NCBI RefSeq assembly: GCF_001866665.1
Contig: NZ_MLYO01000089.1
Span: forward strand, 1-64,000
Direction of reading: 5' to 3'
Source of the DNA: Streptomyces monashensis
Lineage (GTDB): Bacteria; Actinomycetota; Actinomycetes; Streptomycetales; Streptomycetaceae
DNA: 64,000 bases
Shown in pieces: positions 1 to 7,251 of the stretch; the stretch's first letter is position 1, and every line of letters starts with the position of its first letter. A model generated the notes under the pieces. That model made no database searches and was not told the origin of the DNA. It saw only the letters and a list, made by a program, of their open reading frames with translations. A program made the position numbers and the translations under genes.

Positions 1-311
1 GCCGGGTTCATCGCGACGAGCACGTTGGGTGCGTCACCCGGGGTGAGGATGTCGTGGTCCGCGAAGTGCAGCTGGAAGCTGGAGACACCGGGCAGGGTGC
101 CGGCGGGGGCGCGGATCTCGGCGGGGAAGTTGGGGAGGGTGGAGAGGTCGTTGCCGAAGGAAGCGGTCTCCGAGGTGAAACGGTCACCGGTGAGCTGCAT
201 GCCGTCACCCGAGTCCCCCGCGAACCGGATGATCACCCGGTCCAGACGGCGGACCGGCCCGGACCGGTACCGTGGTCCCTCCGCCGTAGTCCCTGTTGTG
301 TGAACGGCCAC
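1..311 (-). CDS. korA: 2-oxoacid:ferredoxin oxidoreductase alpha subunit, N-terminal part (truncated by window)
   Basis: The first 103 or so codons of a gene reading leftwards out of the window. The translation holds the block FAGDSGDGMQLTGDRFT followed by FPAEIRAPAGTLPGVSSFQ, which is the nucleotide/cofactor-binding start of the gamma-alpha chain of 2-oxoglutarate (2-oxoacid):ferredoxin oxidoreductase. This enzyme decarboxylates 2-oxoacids to acyl-CoA and passes electrons to ferredoxin; its beta subunit would lie further left. The start chosen is GTG at 311, preceded by a strong AAGGGGGG ribosome site; ORF-like readings in the other frames are shadows. Nothing in this window shows regulation. 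Family assignment is firm, the exact substrate is not. Confidence 0.85.
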   Translation of the reverse strand, partial: MAVHTTGTTAEGPRYRSGPVRRLDRVIIRFAGDSGDGMQLTGDRFTSETASFGNDLSTLPNFPAEIRAPAGTLPGVSSFQLHFADHDILTPGDAPNVLVAMNP

Positions 312-524
312 GGGCCGCCCCCCTTTCCGTCGCATGCGTCGGAATTCCCGTCGGATGACGCCGACCGGTCGCACCGTAGGGAGCGGCCCTTGTGACCTGC
401 CAAAGTGCGGGGCGGGCATGAGAAGTTCACATGGACGGAATGAGGGCTTCGCTGTCGGGCCGGTGGCCGCTCGGCCAGAATCGGCGGTGCGAACTGGACA
501 TCGACCGCGGCGGAAGGGGACCTC

Positions 525-1175
525 ATGTCGCAGGTCACCGCCGGCCGTGTGCTGCACCTGTGGTCGCTGCGCGAGGACGTCGTCGTCGAACCCGGGCCGC
601 GGGCGGACGAGTTGGTGCTGCACAGCCGGCGCTTCGGCCCGGAGCGGATCGACCGACCCGACCCGCTGGTGCGCGAGGCGCTGCGGCGCATGGAACTGGG
701 TCCGGTGCTGCTCACCAACGTCACGGCCCGGCCGCCGGACGGTGCGCGGTACGAGGGGCACGGCACCCGGCTGGTGCTGCCGACGGTCCTCAACCGCCTC
801 TCCCATCTGATCGTGCGCACCCTGAGCTGGGATGATCTGCGCGGGCCCCTGTTGTCCGTCGCCTCCGTCCGGCAGGCCGGCGCCTTCGTCCCCGTGGCCG
901 TGTCGGCGCGGCGCCTGATCCGCTTGATGAGCGGCGTGCGGCTCACCCTGGCCGAGGCCGGGTTCACGCTCGACCTCGTCGGCGCCGCCTACCAGGTGCG
1001 TCTGCACCGGCCGGAGGCCGTCTGGGTGGTCGGGCTGCTGGCCTGGCCCGTCACGCCGTCGGACATGACGTCCGCGCTGCCGCTGCCGCCGGACGTCACC
1101 CGGGCGGTCCTCAGCTACCTGGTGGCCGCCGGGATGACGGAGGACTGCGGTCCGCGGCGGGCCGCGCATGGCTGA
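525..1175 (+). CDS. Orphan SagB/ThcOx N-terminal-like domain protein, possibly a peptide-clamp subunit of the azoline-peptide locus
   Basis: A 216-aa soluble protein starting at ATG behind GGAAGGGGACC. Residues 1-60 (for example LWSLREDVVVEPGP, then VREALRRMELGPVLLTNV) look like the winged-helix clamp region found in front of the FMN domain of SagB-type azoline oxidases, but no FMN-binding nitroreductase domain follows; the rest is an alpha/beta segment I do not recognise. It runs towards the response-regulator gene and stops 13 bp short of it, so it faces the azoline-peptide operon. If the resemblance is real it could bind the leader peptide or assist the cyclodehydratase. It may instead be an unrelated conserved Streptomyces protein. 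The gene itself is sure (codon bias, start, length); the function is a guess. Confidence 0.45.
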   Translation: MSQVTAGRVLHLWSLREDVVVEPGPRADELVLHSRRFGPERIDRPDPLVREALRRMELGPVLLTNVTARPPDGARYEGHGTRLVLPTVLNRLSHLIVRTLSWDDLRGPLLSVASVRQAGAFVPVAVSARRLIRLMSGVRLTLAEAGFTLDLVGAAYQVRLHRPEAVWVVGLLAWPVTPSDMTSALPLPPDVTRAVLSYLVAAGMTEDCGPRRAAHG

Positions 1176-1188
1176 CCGCCGAGGGGCC

Positions 1189-1797
1189 TCACAGCAGCCA
1201 GCCGGACTCCTGCGCGATCAGCACCGCGTCCACCCGGTTGCGCGCGTTGAGCTTCGTGGTGATGTTGGTGAGGTAGTTGCGCACCGTCCCCGTGGACAGG
1301 TGCAGCTGCGCCGCGATCTCCGAGGGCTCCGCGCCCCTGGCCGCCAGCCGCAGCACCTCGGTCTCGCGGTCCGTCAGCGGGCTCTCCTGTCCGCCCCAGG
1401 CGGCCAGGGCGAGCTGGGGGTCGACCACGCGCTGACCGGCCGCCACCCGCCGTACCGCGGAGGCGAGTTCGCTCGGCGGGGCGTCCTTGAGGAGATAGCC
1501 GTTGACCTGAGCGGAGATGGCGCGTAGCAGGGTGCCGGGACGGCCCATGCTGGTGAGGATGAGGATCCTGCACCCGGGCATCCGCTCGTGCAGCTGGACG
1601 GCGGCGGTCAGTCCGTCGACGCCGGGCAGGTCGATGTCGATGACGGCGACCTGCGGCTTGTGCGCGAGGGCCTGCGGGACGATGTCGTCGCCGTTGTCCA
1701 CCTCGCAGACGACCTCGATGTCGTGCTCGAGGTTGAGCAGCGCCACGAGAGCGCCTCGGACCATGTTCATGTCCTCGGCCAGCAGTACGCGAATCAC
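1189..1797 (-). CDS. LuxR/NarL-family response regulator (DesR-like)
   Basis: A 202-aa protein with an N-terminal receiver domain (acidic pair at residues 8-9, phospho-acceptor Asp in the segment VAVIDIDLPGVDG, Thr in ILILTS, Lys in YLLKDAP) and a C-terminal LuxR helix-turn-helix (LTDRETEVLRLAARG, about residues 137-200). It starts at GTG 1797 behind a GGGGG-rich site. It lies 123 bp downstream of the histidine kinase on the same strand and is its evident partner. With the kinase, cyclodehydratase and precursor all reading the same way, it probably controls the azoline-peptide operon, although that target is inferred from position only. Confidence 0.92.
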   Translation of the reverse strand: MIRVLLAEDMNMVRGALVALLNLEHDIEVVCEVDNGDDIVPQALAHKPQVAVIDIDLPGVDGLTAAVQLHERMPGCRILILTSMGRPGTLLRAISAQVNGYLLKDAPPSELASAVRRVAAGQRVVDPQLALAAWGGQESPLTDRETEVLRLAARGAEPSEIAAQLHLSTGTVRNYLTNITTKLNARNRVDAVLIAQESGWLL

Positions 1798-1920
1798 AGA
1801 ACCCCCGTCCCCGTCCCCACGTGCCGTGACTGTATCAAGCCGACCGAGCGGTGAGTGAGTCCCGGCGGCGTTGGGAAAATCTGGTAACTCCCCTTCCGGA
1901 TGCAGGGGTTGAGCCGCCGG

Positions 1921-3138
1921 TCAGGGCGCTGCGGGGGGCGCGGCCGCCGGGTCGCTCGTCGGCGCCGAGGCCCGTACCCGGAAGGAGCCGTCGGGCAGCG
2001 TGCCGCTGTCGAGCGAGCCGCCGATCTCGCGCAGCCGCAGAGCCAGGTTCGCCAGGCCGCTGCCCCCGTGCGGGGAGGGGGCGCGGCGCTCGGTGCTCGC
2101 GCCGTTGTTGACCACGGCGAGGACGACCGAGTCCTGCTCGGCCGCCACGCGTATCGAGCAGCGGGTGGCCTTGCTGTGCCGGAGCACGTTGGTCACGGCC
2201 TCCCGCAACACGGCCGCCAGCGCGTTCTCCACCTGCCGCTCGAGCGGTACGGCGGCCGTCTCGACCTCGACCACCACGTCCGCGGCCCGCAGCACCGACG
2301 TGGCCGAACCGACCTCCTGGTCCAGGGACATGTCGCGAAAGCCGCTGGCGACACGGCGCACGTCGGCGAGCGACTGGCGGGAGATGGCCAGGATGTCGTC
2401 GACCTCCTGCAGGGCGCGCTCGGGCTGGGCGGGGATCAGGCGGTGCAGCAGTTCGCTCTTGAGAGTGATCGCGGAGAGGCTGAAGCCGAGCAGGTCGTGC
2501 AGGTCGCGGGCGAACCGCAGCCGCTCACGGACCACCGCGAGCCGGGCCAGCTCGCCATGTGCGTCGACCAGTTCCCGGATCACCTCCGACAGCCGCGACA
2601 GACCGTAGACGACCAGCCCGGTCAGCAGCGTGGACTGGCACAGGTAGACGGAGTCGACGATGCCCTGGTGGTTCAGCAGCGGCGGCACCAGCATGCTCAG
2701 GCCCACGGCGGTGTACAGCGACCAGGCGAGCCGGGACGGCAGCAGGAGCAGCAGCGAGCCGGCGAGGAAACCGCCGAGGGCGCCCCACTGCGCGTGATAG
2801 ACGAGCAGCGGCAGATAGGTGAGCAGGGACTGCGTGCCCAGCGTCAGCGCGATCTCGCGGCGCGGACGCCGGGCCGCGCCCGCCGAGGAATGCCGCAGCT
2901 GCAGCAGGAACACGGCGACGAGCGCGGCGACGGCCCAGGCGTCGGCGACGGGGCCGAGGCTGCTGCTGACGATGTTCAGCATGGTGATGAACAGGTAGCT
3001 GAACAGCGCCACCCGCAGGATCACCCGGGCCAGCCGAGGACCGGGCAACGCCGGCCCGGCAGGCGTCGGCGCGCCCGGCCCGGACTCCGACGGCCGGACG
3101 ACACCCTCCCGCGGCCCGCGATGGGGTCTGGTCTTCAC
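1921..3138 (-). CDS. Membrane sensor histidine kinase (HisKA_3, DesK/NarX type)
   Basis: A 405-aa protein: about five or six hydrophobic segments (roughly residues 35-190) without a large outer loop, a coiled linker, the HisKA_3 dimerisation helix with the phospho-acceptor His in RFARDLHDLLGFSLSAITLK, then an HATPase region (EAVTNVLRHSKATRCSI, GSGLANLALRLREIGG). Start is GTG 3138 with an AAAAGGGGAGTCC site. The lack of a sensor domain outside the membrane suggests it reads a membrane or lipid-associated signal, as DesK does. The 110-bp gap to the cyclodehydratase gene contains a TATACGAT element (about 3176-3183, minus strand) that may be a separate -10 box, so the pair may be both co-transcribed and independently expressed. 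Confidence 0.9.
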   Translation of the reverse strand: MKTRPHRGPREGVVRPSESGPGAPTPAGPALPGPRLARVILRVALFSYLFITMLNIVSSSLGPVADAWAVAALVAVFLLQLRHSSAGAARRPRREIALTLGTQSLLTYLPLLVYHAQWGALGGFLAGSLLLLLPSRLAWSLYTAVGLSMLVPPLLNHQGIVDSVYLCQSTLLTGLVVYGLSRLSEVIRELVDAHGELARLAVVRERLRFARDLHDLLGFSLSAITLKSELLHRLIPAQPERALQEVDDILAISRQSLADVRRVASGFRDMSLDQEVGSATSVLRAADVVVEVETAAVPLERQVENALAAVLREAVTNVLRHSKATRCSIRVAAEQDSVVLAVVNNGASTERRAPSPHGGSGLANLALRLREIGGSLDSGTLPDGSFRVRASAPTSDPAAAPPAAP

Positions 3139-3248
3139 GGACTCCCCTTTTCCCGTGAGACGGAGCTCGTTGCGGATCGTATATGGGAAAGGCGTGAAGG
3201 CCGTGGACGATTTGTGCCAGAAATTGAAGACGTGGGCGAACAGAAGAC

Positions 3249-5567
3249 CTACACGAACAAGGCGACGGGGTTCAGGTCGCCGTACAGGGTCGGCCGCTCC
3301 AGCCGGCCCAGCGCGACAGGAGTGTCGTACAGCCTCCCGGGTGCCAGCCGTGCCCAGAAGTGCCGCATCCCGGGGACGATCACCTTGACCACGGGAATCT
3401 CCACGTCCGGGCGGGTCTGGTCCAGGACGAGCAGTTCCAGACCGCGTGAGCGCACCAGGTCCCCGATCGCGGCGACGTCGTCCAGCAGATCGGCGCGCGG
3501 GACGTACGGCCATGCCGCGGGCGTACGCGCGGCGGTGTGCGGATCGGGGGCCAGATAGGGACGGCCGGCGGTCGTCGCGGTACGCCACCAGGCGCAGGCC
3601 TCGGGATCGTCGATGCCGTAGCCGGTGCCGTCCGGGCGTCGGGGAAGCACCGCGGGCAGCAGCTGCCCCAGCTCGGTCAGCGCCCGGCGCAGCGCCACCC
3701 GCGGATCGAAGTGGGCGCCGAAGCCGAACACGATGTCCTCGGTGGGAGCGCCGGTCCTGCGCGAGAGCGCGGCCAGGACCGGAATGCCGAATTCCGAGGT
3801 GAGGTCGAGCACCCACACCTCGCGGCCGAGGCCGGTCAGGCCCTCGCGGATCCGGTCGACCTCGGGCCCGGCGAACGCGTCGAGGTCCACGGCCGGTTGA
3901 CGGGTGCGGTTGTACCACCACAGCGCGACCGCGTCCCGTTCCACCAGCTCCAGGAAGCCCTGCACCAGCGCGTCCTCCCGGCTGCTGCCGGCCGCGTTGC
4001 CGTTGGAGTCGGCGTGCAGTCCGTCCGTGGCGGGGAGGCCGCCGGAGAAGTACAGCAGGGAGGTCGGCAGCAGCCGGTGCCGGTGTCCGGTGAGCGACCA
4101 CACCGGTGTCCACTCGGTGGGCGCCGACTCGTCGAATCGCCGTGGCACGTACTGGAAATGGGAGCCGCTCGCGTTCCACTTCTCCCGCTCGGCGAACTGC
4201 CGCTCGTGGTAGAGCTGGCAGGCGTTGGGATGGACGGCGTCCGCGCCCAGCGCGCGCAGGGAGTCCCGGACCACGGGCTCGTCGCCCTGCCGGGTGGCGC
4301 TGTACCGCTCCACCGCCTCGCCCAGCGCACTGACCTGAGCCTCTGTCGCGTCCAGGCCCTTGCCACCGCTGAGCGCCCGCAGGCCGGCGCGCAGGCCGTC
4401 CAGGCTGTGCGGGGTGAAGGCGAGGTTGTGCCCGGACAGATAGGCGTCGACGAAACCGGGACTGCGCGGCGCCCGACGGATCTCCTTGACGATTCCGGTC
4501 ACCGGCCCGACCAGATGGCCGTGCCGCTCCAGCATCTCCCGCGGTGTCAGGGCACGGTGGCCGTTGCCGCGCAGCGCGCTCTTCGGCCGGGACACCGGCA
4601 CGAACGGGGCGCGCACCGTACGGGCGACCGCCTCCGGGTCGCCGCACACCGGGCACTGCGGCCGCCGGCGGACCGTATGGGAGGCGGCGCGCAGCAGCAT
4701 GGTGTCCAGGGTGTGCACCTGGCCCTGCGTCGGATACCGCATCCCGGCCAGCCACTTCACGGCCTCCAGGACCGCGATGTGCAGCGCGATGGTCCGGCCC
4801 GCGGCCAGCGAGGCGGCGGGGCGCGCGGGCGGACCCGGCAGCCCCAGGGCGCGCTGCACCCGCCCCTCGGCGCTCCGGTGTCCGCGCAGCCGGTCGGCCA
4901 GGCAGGACCAGCACGGTCCCTGGCCGGGCCGGAAGAAGGGGCCGATCCACGGGTCGGTGCCGCACACCTTGGCGAGCAGCCAGGGGATGCCCGTGGCCCG
5001 GTGCCGGGCGCTCACCTCGGCCAGCTCGGCGGAGAGGTAGTCGTCGCACAGGACCAGGGCCAGAGCGTGGGCGGAGCCGGGGGCCGCGACGGCGACCCCC
5101 GACTCCCGGCAGGCGGACCGCACCGGTTCCAGGTCGATGCCGGGCAGCGCCTCGAGACACAGCCCGGCGCCGGCCAGTTCGGCCGCCGCCCGGCCGCTGT
5201 CGAGACCCGCGAGGTCCCAGTAGGCCTCGGCCACCGGATCGGGACACCTGGCAGCCCCGGCGGCCGGGCCCGCCGGGCGGAGGCCGACCAGCCCGGACCG
5301 CGTGAGCGTGTCGAGGGACTCGGCCGCGCCTCCGGCGGGGAGGGCCGAGGAGGCCTCCCGCAGCACCTCACGCACCGTGCGCGTGCCGTCGAGCAGCGGT
5401 GCGAGCACCTCCGCGTGCGGGCCGCGCAGCGCGGTGACGCCTCGGCGGGAGACCAGATAGGTGGCTTCACCGGGAACCACGACCGGGCTCAGATGGCGCT
5501 TGAAGCCCACCAGTGCGCTGTCGTCCGGGAGCAGCGTCCCGGCCTCGTGCCCCCCGGTACGGTTCAT
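3249..5567 (-). CDS. Fused E1-like/YcaO azoline-forming cyclodehydratase (TOMM, LynD-like)
   Basis: A 772-aa protein in one chain. Residues 1-100 resemble a winged-helix RiPP recognition element; residues 105-330 form a ThiF/E1-like domain with the structural zinc ligands C219/C222 (CWSC) and C305/C308 (CPVC); residues 360-772 are the YcaO ATP domain with SALGEAVER (413-421, the SxxxExxER nucleotide motif), ELVERD (540-545) and RRALTELGQ. Such enzymes use ATP to cyclise Cys/Ser/Thr of a leader-bound peptide into thiazoline/oxazoline rings. The C-terminus ends NPVALFV rather than in the proline-rich tail common in heterocyclases. Start taken at ATG 5567, whose ATGA overlaps the stop of the precursor gene, implying translational coupling. 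Strong family call. Confidence 0.93.
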   Translation of the reverse strand: MNRTGGHEAGTLLPDDSALVGFKRHLSPVVVPGEATYLVSRRGVTALRGPHAEVLAPLLDGTRTVREVLREASSALPAGGAAESLDTLTRSGLVGLRPAGPAAGAARCPDPVAEAYWDLAGLDSGRAAAELAGAGLCLEALPGIDLEPVRSACRESGVAVAAPGSAHALALVLCDDYLSAELAEVSARHRATGIPWLLAKVCGTDPWIGPFFRPGQGPCWSCLADRLRGHRSAEGRVQRALGLPGPPARPAASLAAGRTIALHIAVLEAVKWLAGMRYPTQGQVHTLDTMLLRAASHTVRRRPQCPVCGDPEAVARTVRAPFVPVSRPKSALRGNGHRALTPREMLERHGHLVGPVTGIVKEIRRAPRSPGFVDAYLSGHNLAFTPHSLDGLRAGLRALSGGKGLDATEAQVSALGEAVERYSATRQGDEPVVRDSLRALGADAVHPNACQLYHERQFAEREKWNASGSHFQYVPRRFDESAPTEWTPVWSLTGHRHRLLPTSLLYFSGGLPATDGLHADSNGNAAGSSREDALVQGFLELVERDAVALWWYNRTRQPAVDLDAFAGPEVDRIREGLTGLGREVWVLDLTSEFGIPVLAALSRRTGAPTEDIVFGFGAHFDPRVALRRALTELGQLLPAVLPRRPDGTGYGIDDPEACAWWRTATTAGRPYLAPDPHTAARTPAAWPYVPRADLLDDVAAIGDLVRSRGLELLVLDQTRPDVEIPVVKVIVPGMRHFWARLAPGRLYDTPVALGRLERPTLYGDLNPVALFV

Positions 5568-5740
5568 CCCGCGAACTGCCCTCGGCCGTCGGTGACCGGC
5601 GGCTGGATGATGCAGATGGTGAACATGACCGATTCGCACTGCCCCGCGGAGTCCAGATCCTCGATCACGAGATGCCTGCCGGGGGCCTGCGCGGCCGGGG
5701 TGTCGAAGCTGCGGGCACCGGACGGTACTGCGTTGACCAT
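5564..5740 (-). CDS. Putative azoline-peptide (TOMM/LAP) precursor
   Basis: A 58-aa peptide placed directly upstream of, and overlapping by 4 bp, the cyclodehydratase gene. Start is ATG 5740 behind GAGGGAAGGG. The N-terminal part ending in HLVIEDLDSAG reads like a RiPP leader (acidic, amphipathic), followed by a hydrophobic core with few ring-forming residues: Cys35, Ser37, Thr41, Cys43 and Thr50 (core motif CESVMFTICIIQPP) and a polar tail ending QFAG. Size, position and coupling support a precursor; I know of no described peptide with this core. The VMFTICII stretch recalls the short VVSTCTI core of azolemycin only loosely. Maturation sites and cleavage position are unknown. Confidence 0.75.
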   Translation of the reverse strand: MVNAVPSGARSFDTPAAQAPGRHLVIEDLDSAGQCESVMFTICIIQPPVTDGRGQFAG

Positions 5741-6017
5741 GGGGGAAACCCTTCCCTCTGATGATGTTCCGACGGTGTCTGACGGCTGGTTCGAGTGGTC
5801 CGGCAGGTGTTCGTCGAACTGGCGAACTTCCCTGCGCTGTGGCCAGAATTCTGCGGGCGTGAAGGGGGCGCAGACAGTGCTGCCGTCACCTGTGGGGGGT
5901 GAACTTTTCACGCTTTCACCGCCTTGCCGCCGTCAGGACCGACATGGCTCCTCTAGTGGGAGTACAGCGCGGCGCGAGAGCGTCACCGGGTATGCGCACC
6001 TGCCGAAGGGAACCCCG

Positions 6018-6230
6018 GTGAACCGACCCCTCGCGCGGCATCTCGCCCGTCTCGTGCACGAGGCGTACCGTTCCCTGGTCGCCTACGGCCGGCTGTGGAC
6101 ATGGATGCCCTCCGACCCACTCGCACCGCCCGGGGCGCACCCTCTGGAACGGGTGCGCCCGGACATCCCGCTCACCCCGGTCGAACGGGCGCTGGACCAG
6201 CAGCTGTCGGACCTGGACAGGCTGGGCTGA
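6018..6230 (+). CDS. Small DUF6059-type protein
   Basis: A 70-aa basic then acidic protein starting at GTG 6018 behind GAAGGGAACC. The pattern LVHEAYRSLVAYGRLW ... HPLERVRPDIPLTPVERALDQQL is that of the small Streptomyces family I recall as DUF6059, of unknown function and often found beside specialised-metabolite genes. It is divergent from the azoline-peptide precursor across a 277-bp spacer, so the two could share a control region. No membrane segment or signal peptide is evident. Confidence 0.7.
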   Translation: MNRPLARHLARLVHEAYRSLVAYGRLWTWMPSDPLAPPGAHPLERVRPDIPLTPVERALDQQLSDLDRLG

Positions 6231-6267
6231 GACGCGCCTACGACCCTCACCGCCGCGCCGGCAGCGG

Positions 6268-6549
6268 TCAGCCCTGCGAGCGGTGGACGACGTACGGGCA
6301 CACGGCGTGGCCGGGCGCCGGCAGCCGGTACAGGGCCTCCAGCCCGGACCCGGTCATGCCGACGCCGTGTGCGATCGACGGGTCCCGTTCCTCGCCGAGG
6401 TGGACGCGCCGCATGTGTGCGCGCATCGCGGCGAGCCGGCCCAGGGCCGCCTCCATGGGGGCGGTGCCGCCCGCCGTCATGACCGCTGAGGGTGAGGGCG
6501 TCGACGACGGGGGAGAGCGGCGGACGTACCAGACGTCCTGATGGGTCAC
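6268..6549 (-). CDS. Hypothetical protein
   Basis: Up to 93 aa, with strongly G/C-biased third codon positions in this frame, which favours a real gene. The well-behaved part begins at an internal ATG (MTAGGTAPMEAALGRL) and includes a basic helix with HMRRVHLGEERDPS and a C-terminal CPYVVHRSQG. The N-terminal 23 residues are low-complexity (Pro/Ser) and may not be translated. I recognise no family. It is convergent with the preceding small gene and divergent from the lanthipeptide precursors. Confidence 0.4.
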   Translation of the reverse strand: MTHQDVWYVRRSPPSSTPSPSAVMTAGGTAPMEAALGRLAAMRAHMRRVHLGEERDPSIAHGVGMTGSGLEALYRLPAPGHAVCPYVVHRSQG

Positions 6550-6620
6550 CGGCTCCTGCGGCTTCCGCGCGCGGCCAGTCGGCTCAAGCGCCGCTTAGGC
6601 CGCTGTGACTAGCCTCCCCT

Positions 6621-6745
6621 CGCACGGCTCACCGCTCCCACAACCACCCTGAGGAGATCGACATGAGCACTGCCACCCTTCCGGTCCTCGACGACACCCA
6701 GCTCGACGACCTCTTCGACCTGGACGTCCGCATCGAGCTGGACGA
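6621..6745 (+). repeat. Tandem duplication, copy 1 (5' leader region and leader peptide of first precursor)
   Basis: This segment and the one 250 bp downstream are nearly identical: both begin CGCACGGCTCACCGCTC, carry the same TGAGGAGATCGAC ribosome site, and are identical through codon 24 of the precursor genes (6661-6734 equals 6911-6984). Divergence begins at the end of the leader, so the duplication preserved leader and translation signals and let the cores drift. Confidence 0.95.
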
Positions 6746-6815
6746 CACCCACTCGGCCGAGGCCGCGTTCACCTCCATCACCTGCTCCTCCTGCTACCCC
6801 ACCTGGTGCTGCTGA
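6663..6815 (+). CDS. Class I lanthipeptide precursor A1
   Basis: A 50-aa peptide starting at ATG behind TGAGGAGATCGAC. The leader is acidic and contains LFDLDVRIEL, which matches the F(N/D)LD box recognised by LanB enzymes. The C-terminal core, SITCSSCYPTWCC preceded by AAFT, has four Cys and several Ser/Thr, as needed for lanthionine/methyllanthionine rings; the last two residues are both Cys. It is followed by a sister gene and then by lanB and lanC on the same strand. The precise leader cleavage point is not obvious; no GG or typical LanP site was seen. Confidence 0.9.
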   Translation: MSTATLPVLDDTQLDDLFDLDVRIELDDTHSAEAAFTSITCSSCYPTWCC

Positions 6816-6870
6816 GCGCGGTTGCCGACCGGCGCCCGCACCGCTCCCCGCACTGCCGTGAGACCGACGT

Positions 6871-6995
6871 CGCACGGCTCACCGCTCCAGCAACCATCCT
6901 GAGGAGATCGACATGAGCACTGCCACCCTTCCGGTCCTCGACGACACCCAGCTCGACGACCTCTTCGACCTGGACGTCCGCATCAAGCTGGACGA
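6871..6995 (+). repeat. Tandem duplication, copy 2
   Basis: Second copy of the duplicated leader unit (offset exactly 250 bp from the first). The first base differences inside the coding part change GAG to AAG (Glu to Lys at leader residue 25) and then the sequence diverges into a different core. Confidence 0.95.
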
Positions 6996-7080
6996 GGCCA
7001 ACTCCGTCGAGGCCGGGTTCACCTCCATCGGCTGCAGCTTCACCTGTTGGTCCACCTTCCCCACTCAGTGCGGCTGCTGA
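6913..7080 (+). CDS. Class I lanthipeptide precursor A2
   Basis: A 55-aa sister of the preceding gene with the same first 24 residues including the FDLDVRI box. Its core, FTSIGCSFTCWSTFPTQCGC, carries four Cys and six Ser/Thr, with a different ring spacing and again a C-terminal Cys. The shared leader means both are likely processed by the single LanB/LanC pair downstream. They could form a two-peptide system or two independent products. The spacer of 171 bp to lanB contains no evident hairpin. Confidence 0.9.
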   Translation: MSTATLPVLDDTQLDDLFDLDVRIKLDEANSVEAGFTSIGCSFTCWSTFPTQCGC

Positions 7081-7251
7081 GCAAGGCCGCAGGCCGGCTC
7101 CGTCCACCGCGTACGCCCGACGGAGCCGGCAGCTGAGGGCCCACGGGCCGGCGCCCCAAGGCTGTCGGCCCCCGGCCCGCCCGCGCGTCCCGCCGTCACC
7201 GCGCCCGACGCGCCGACCACCCCAGGGATCGCCACCGAGGGACTGCCACCG

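Noticed and set aside
1921..5247. A 1108-codon open frame on the minus strand spanning kinase and cyclodehydratase
   Set aside because: Only its last 405 codons code for the kinase; the remainder is a shadow frame of the cyclodehydratase, and a good GTG with ribosome site at 3138 marks the true start.
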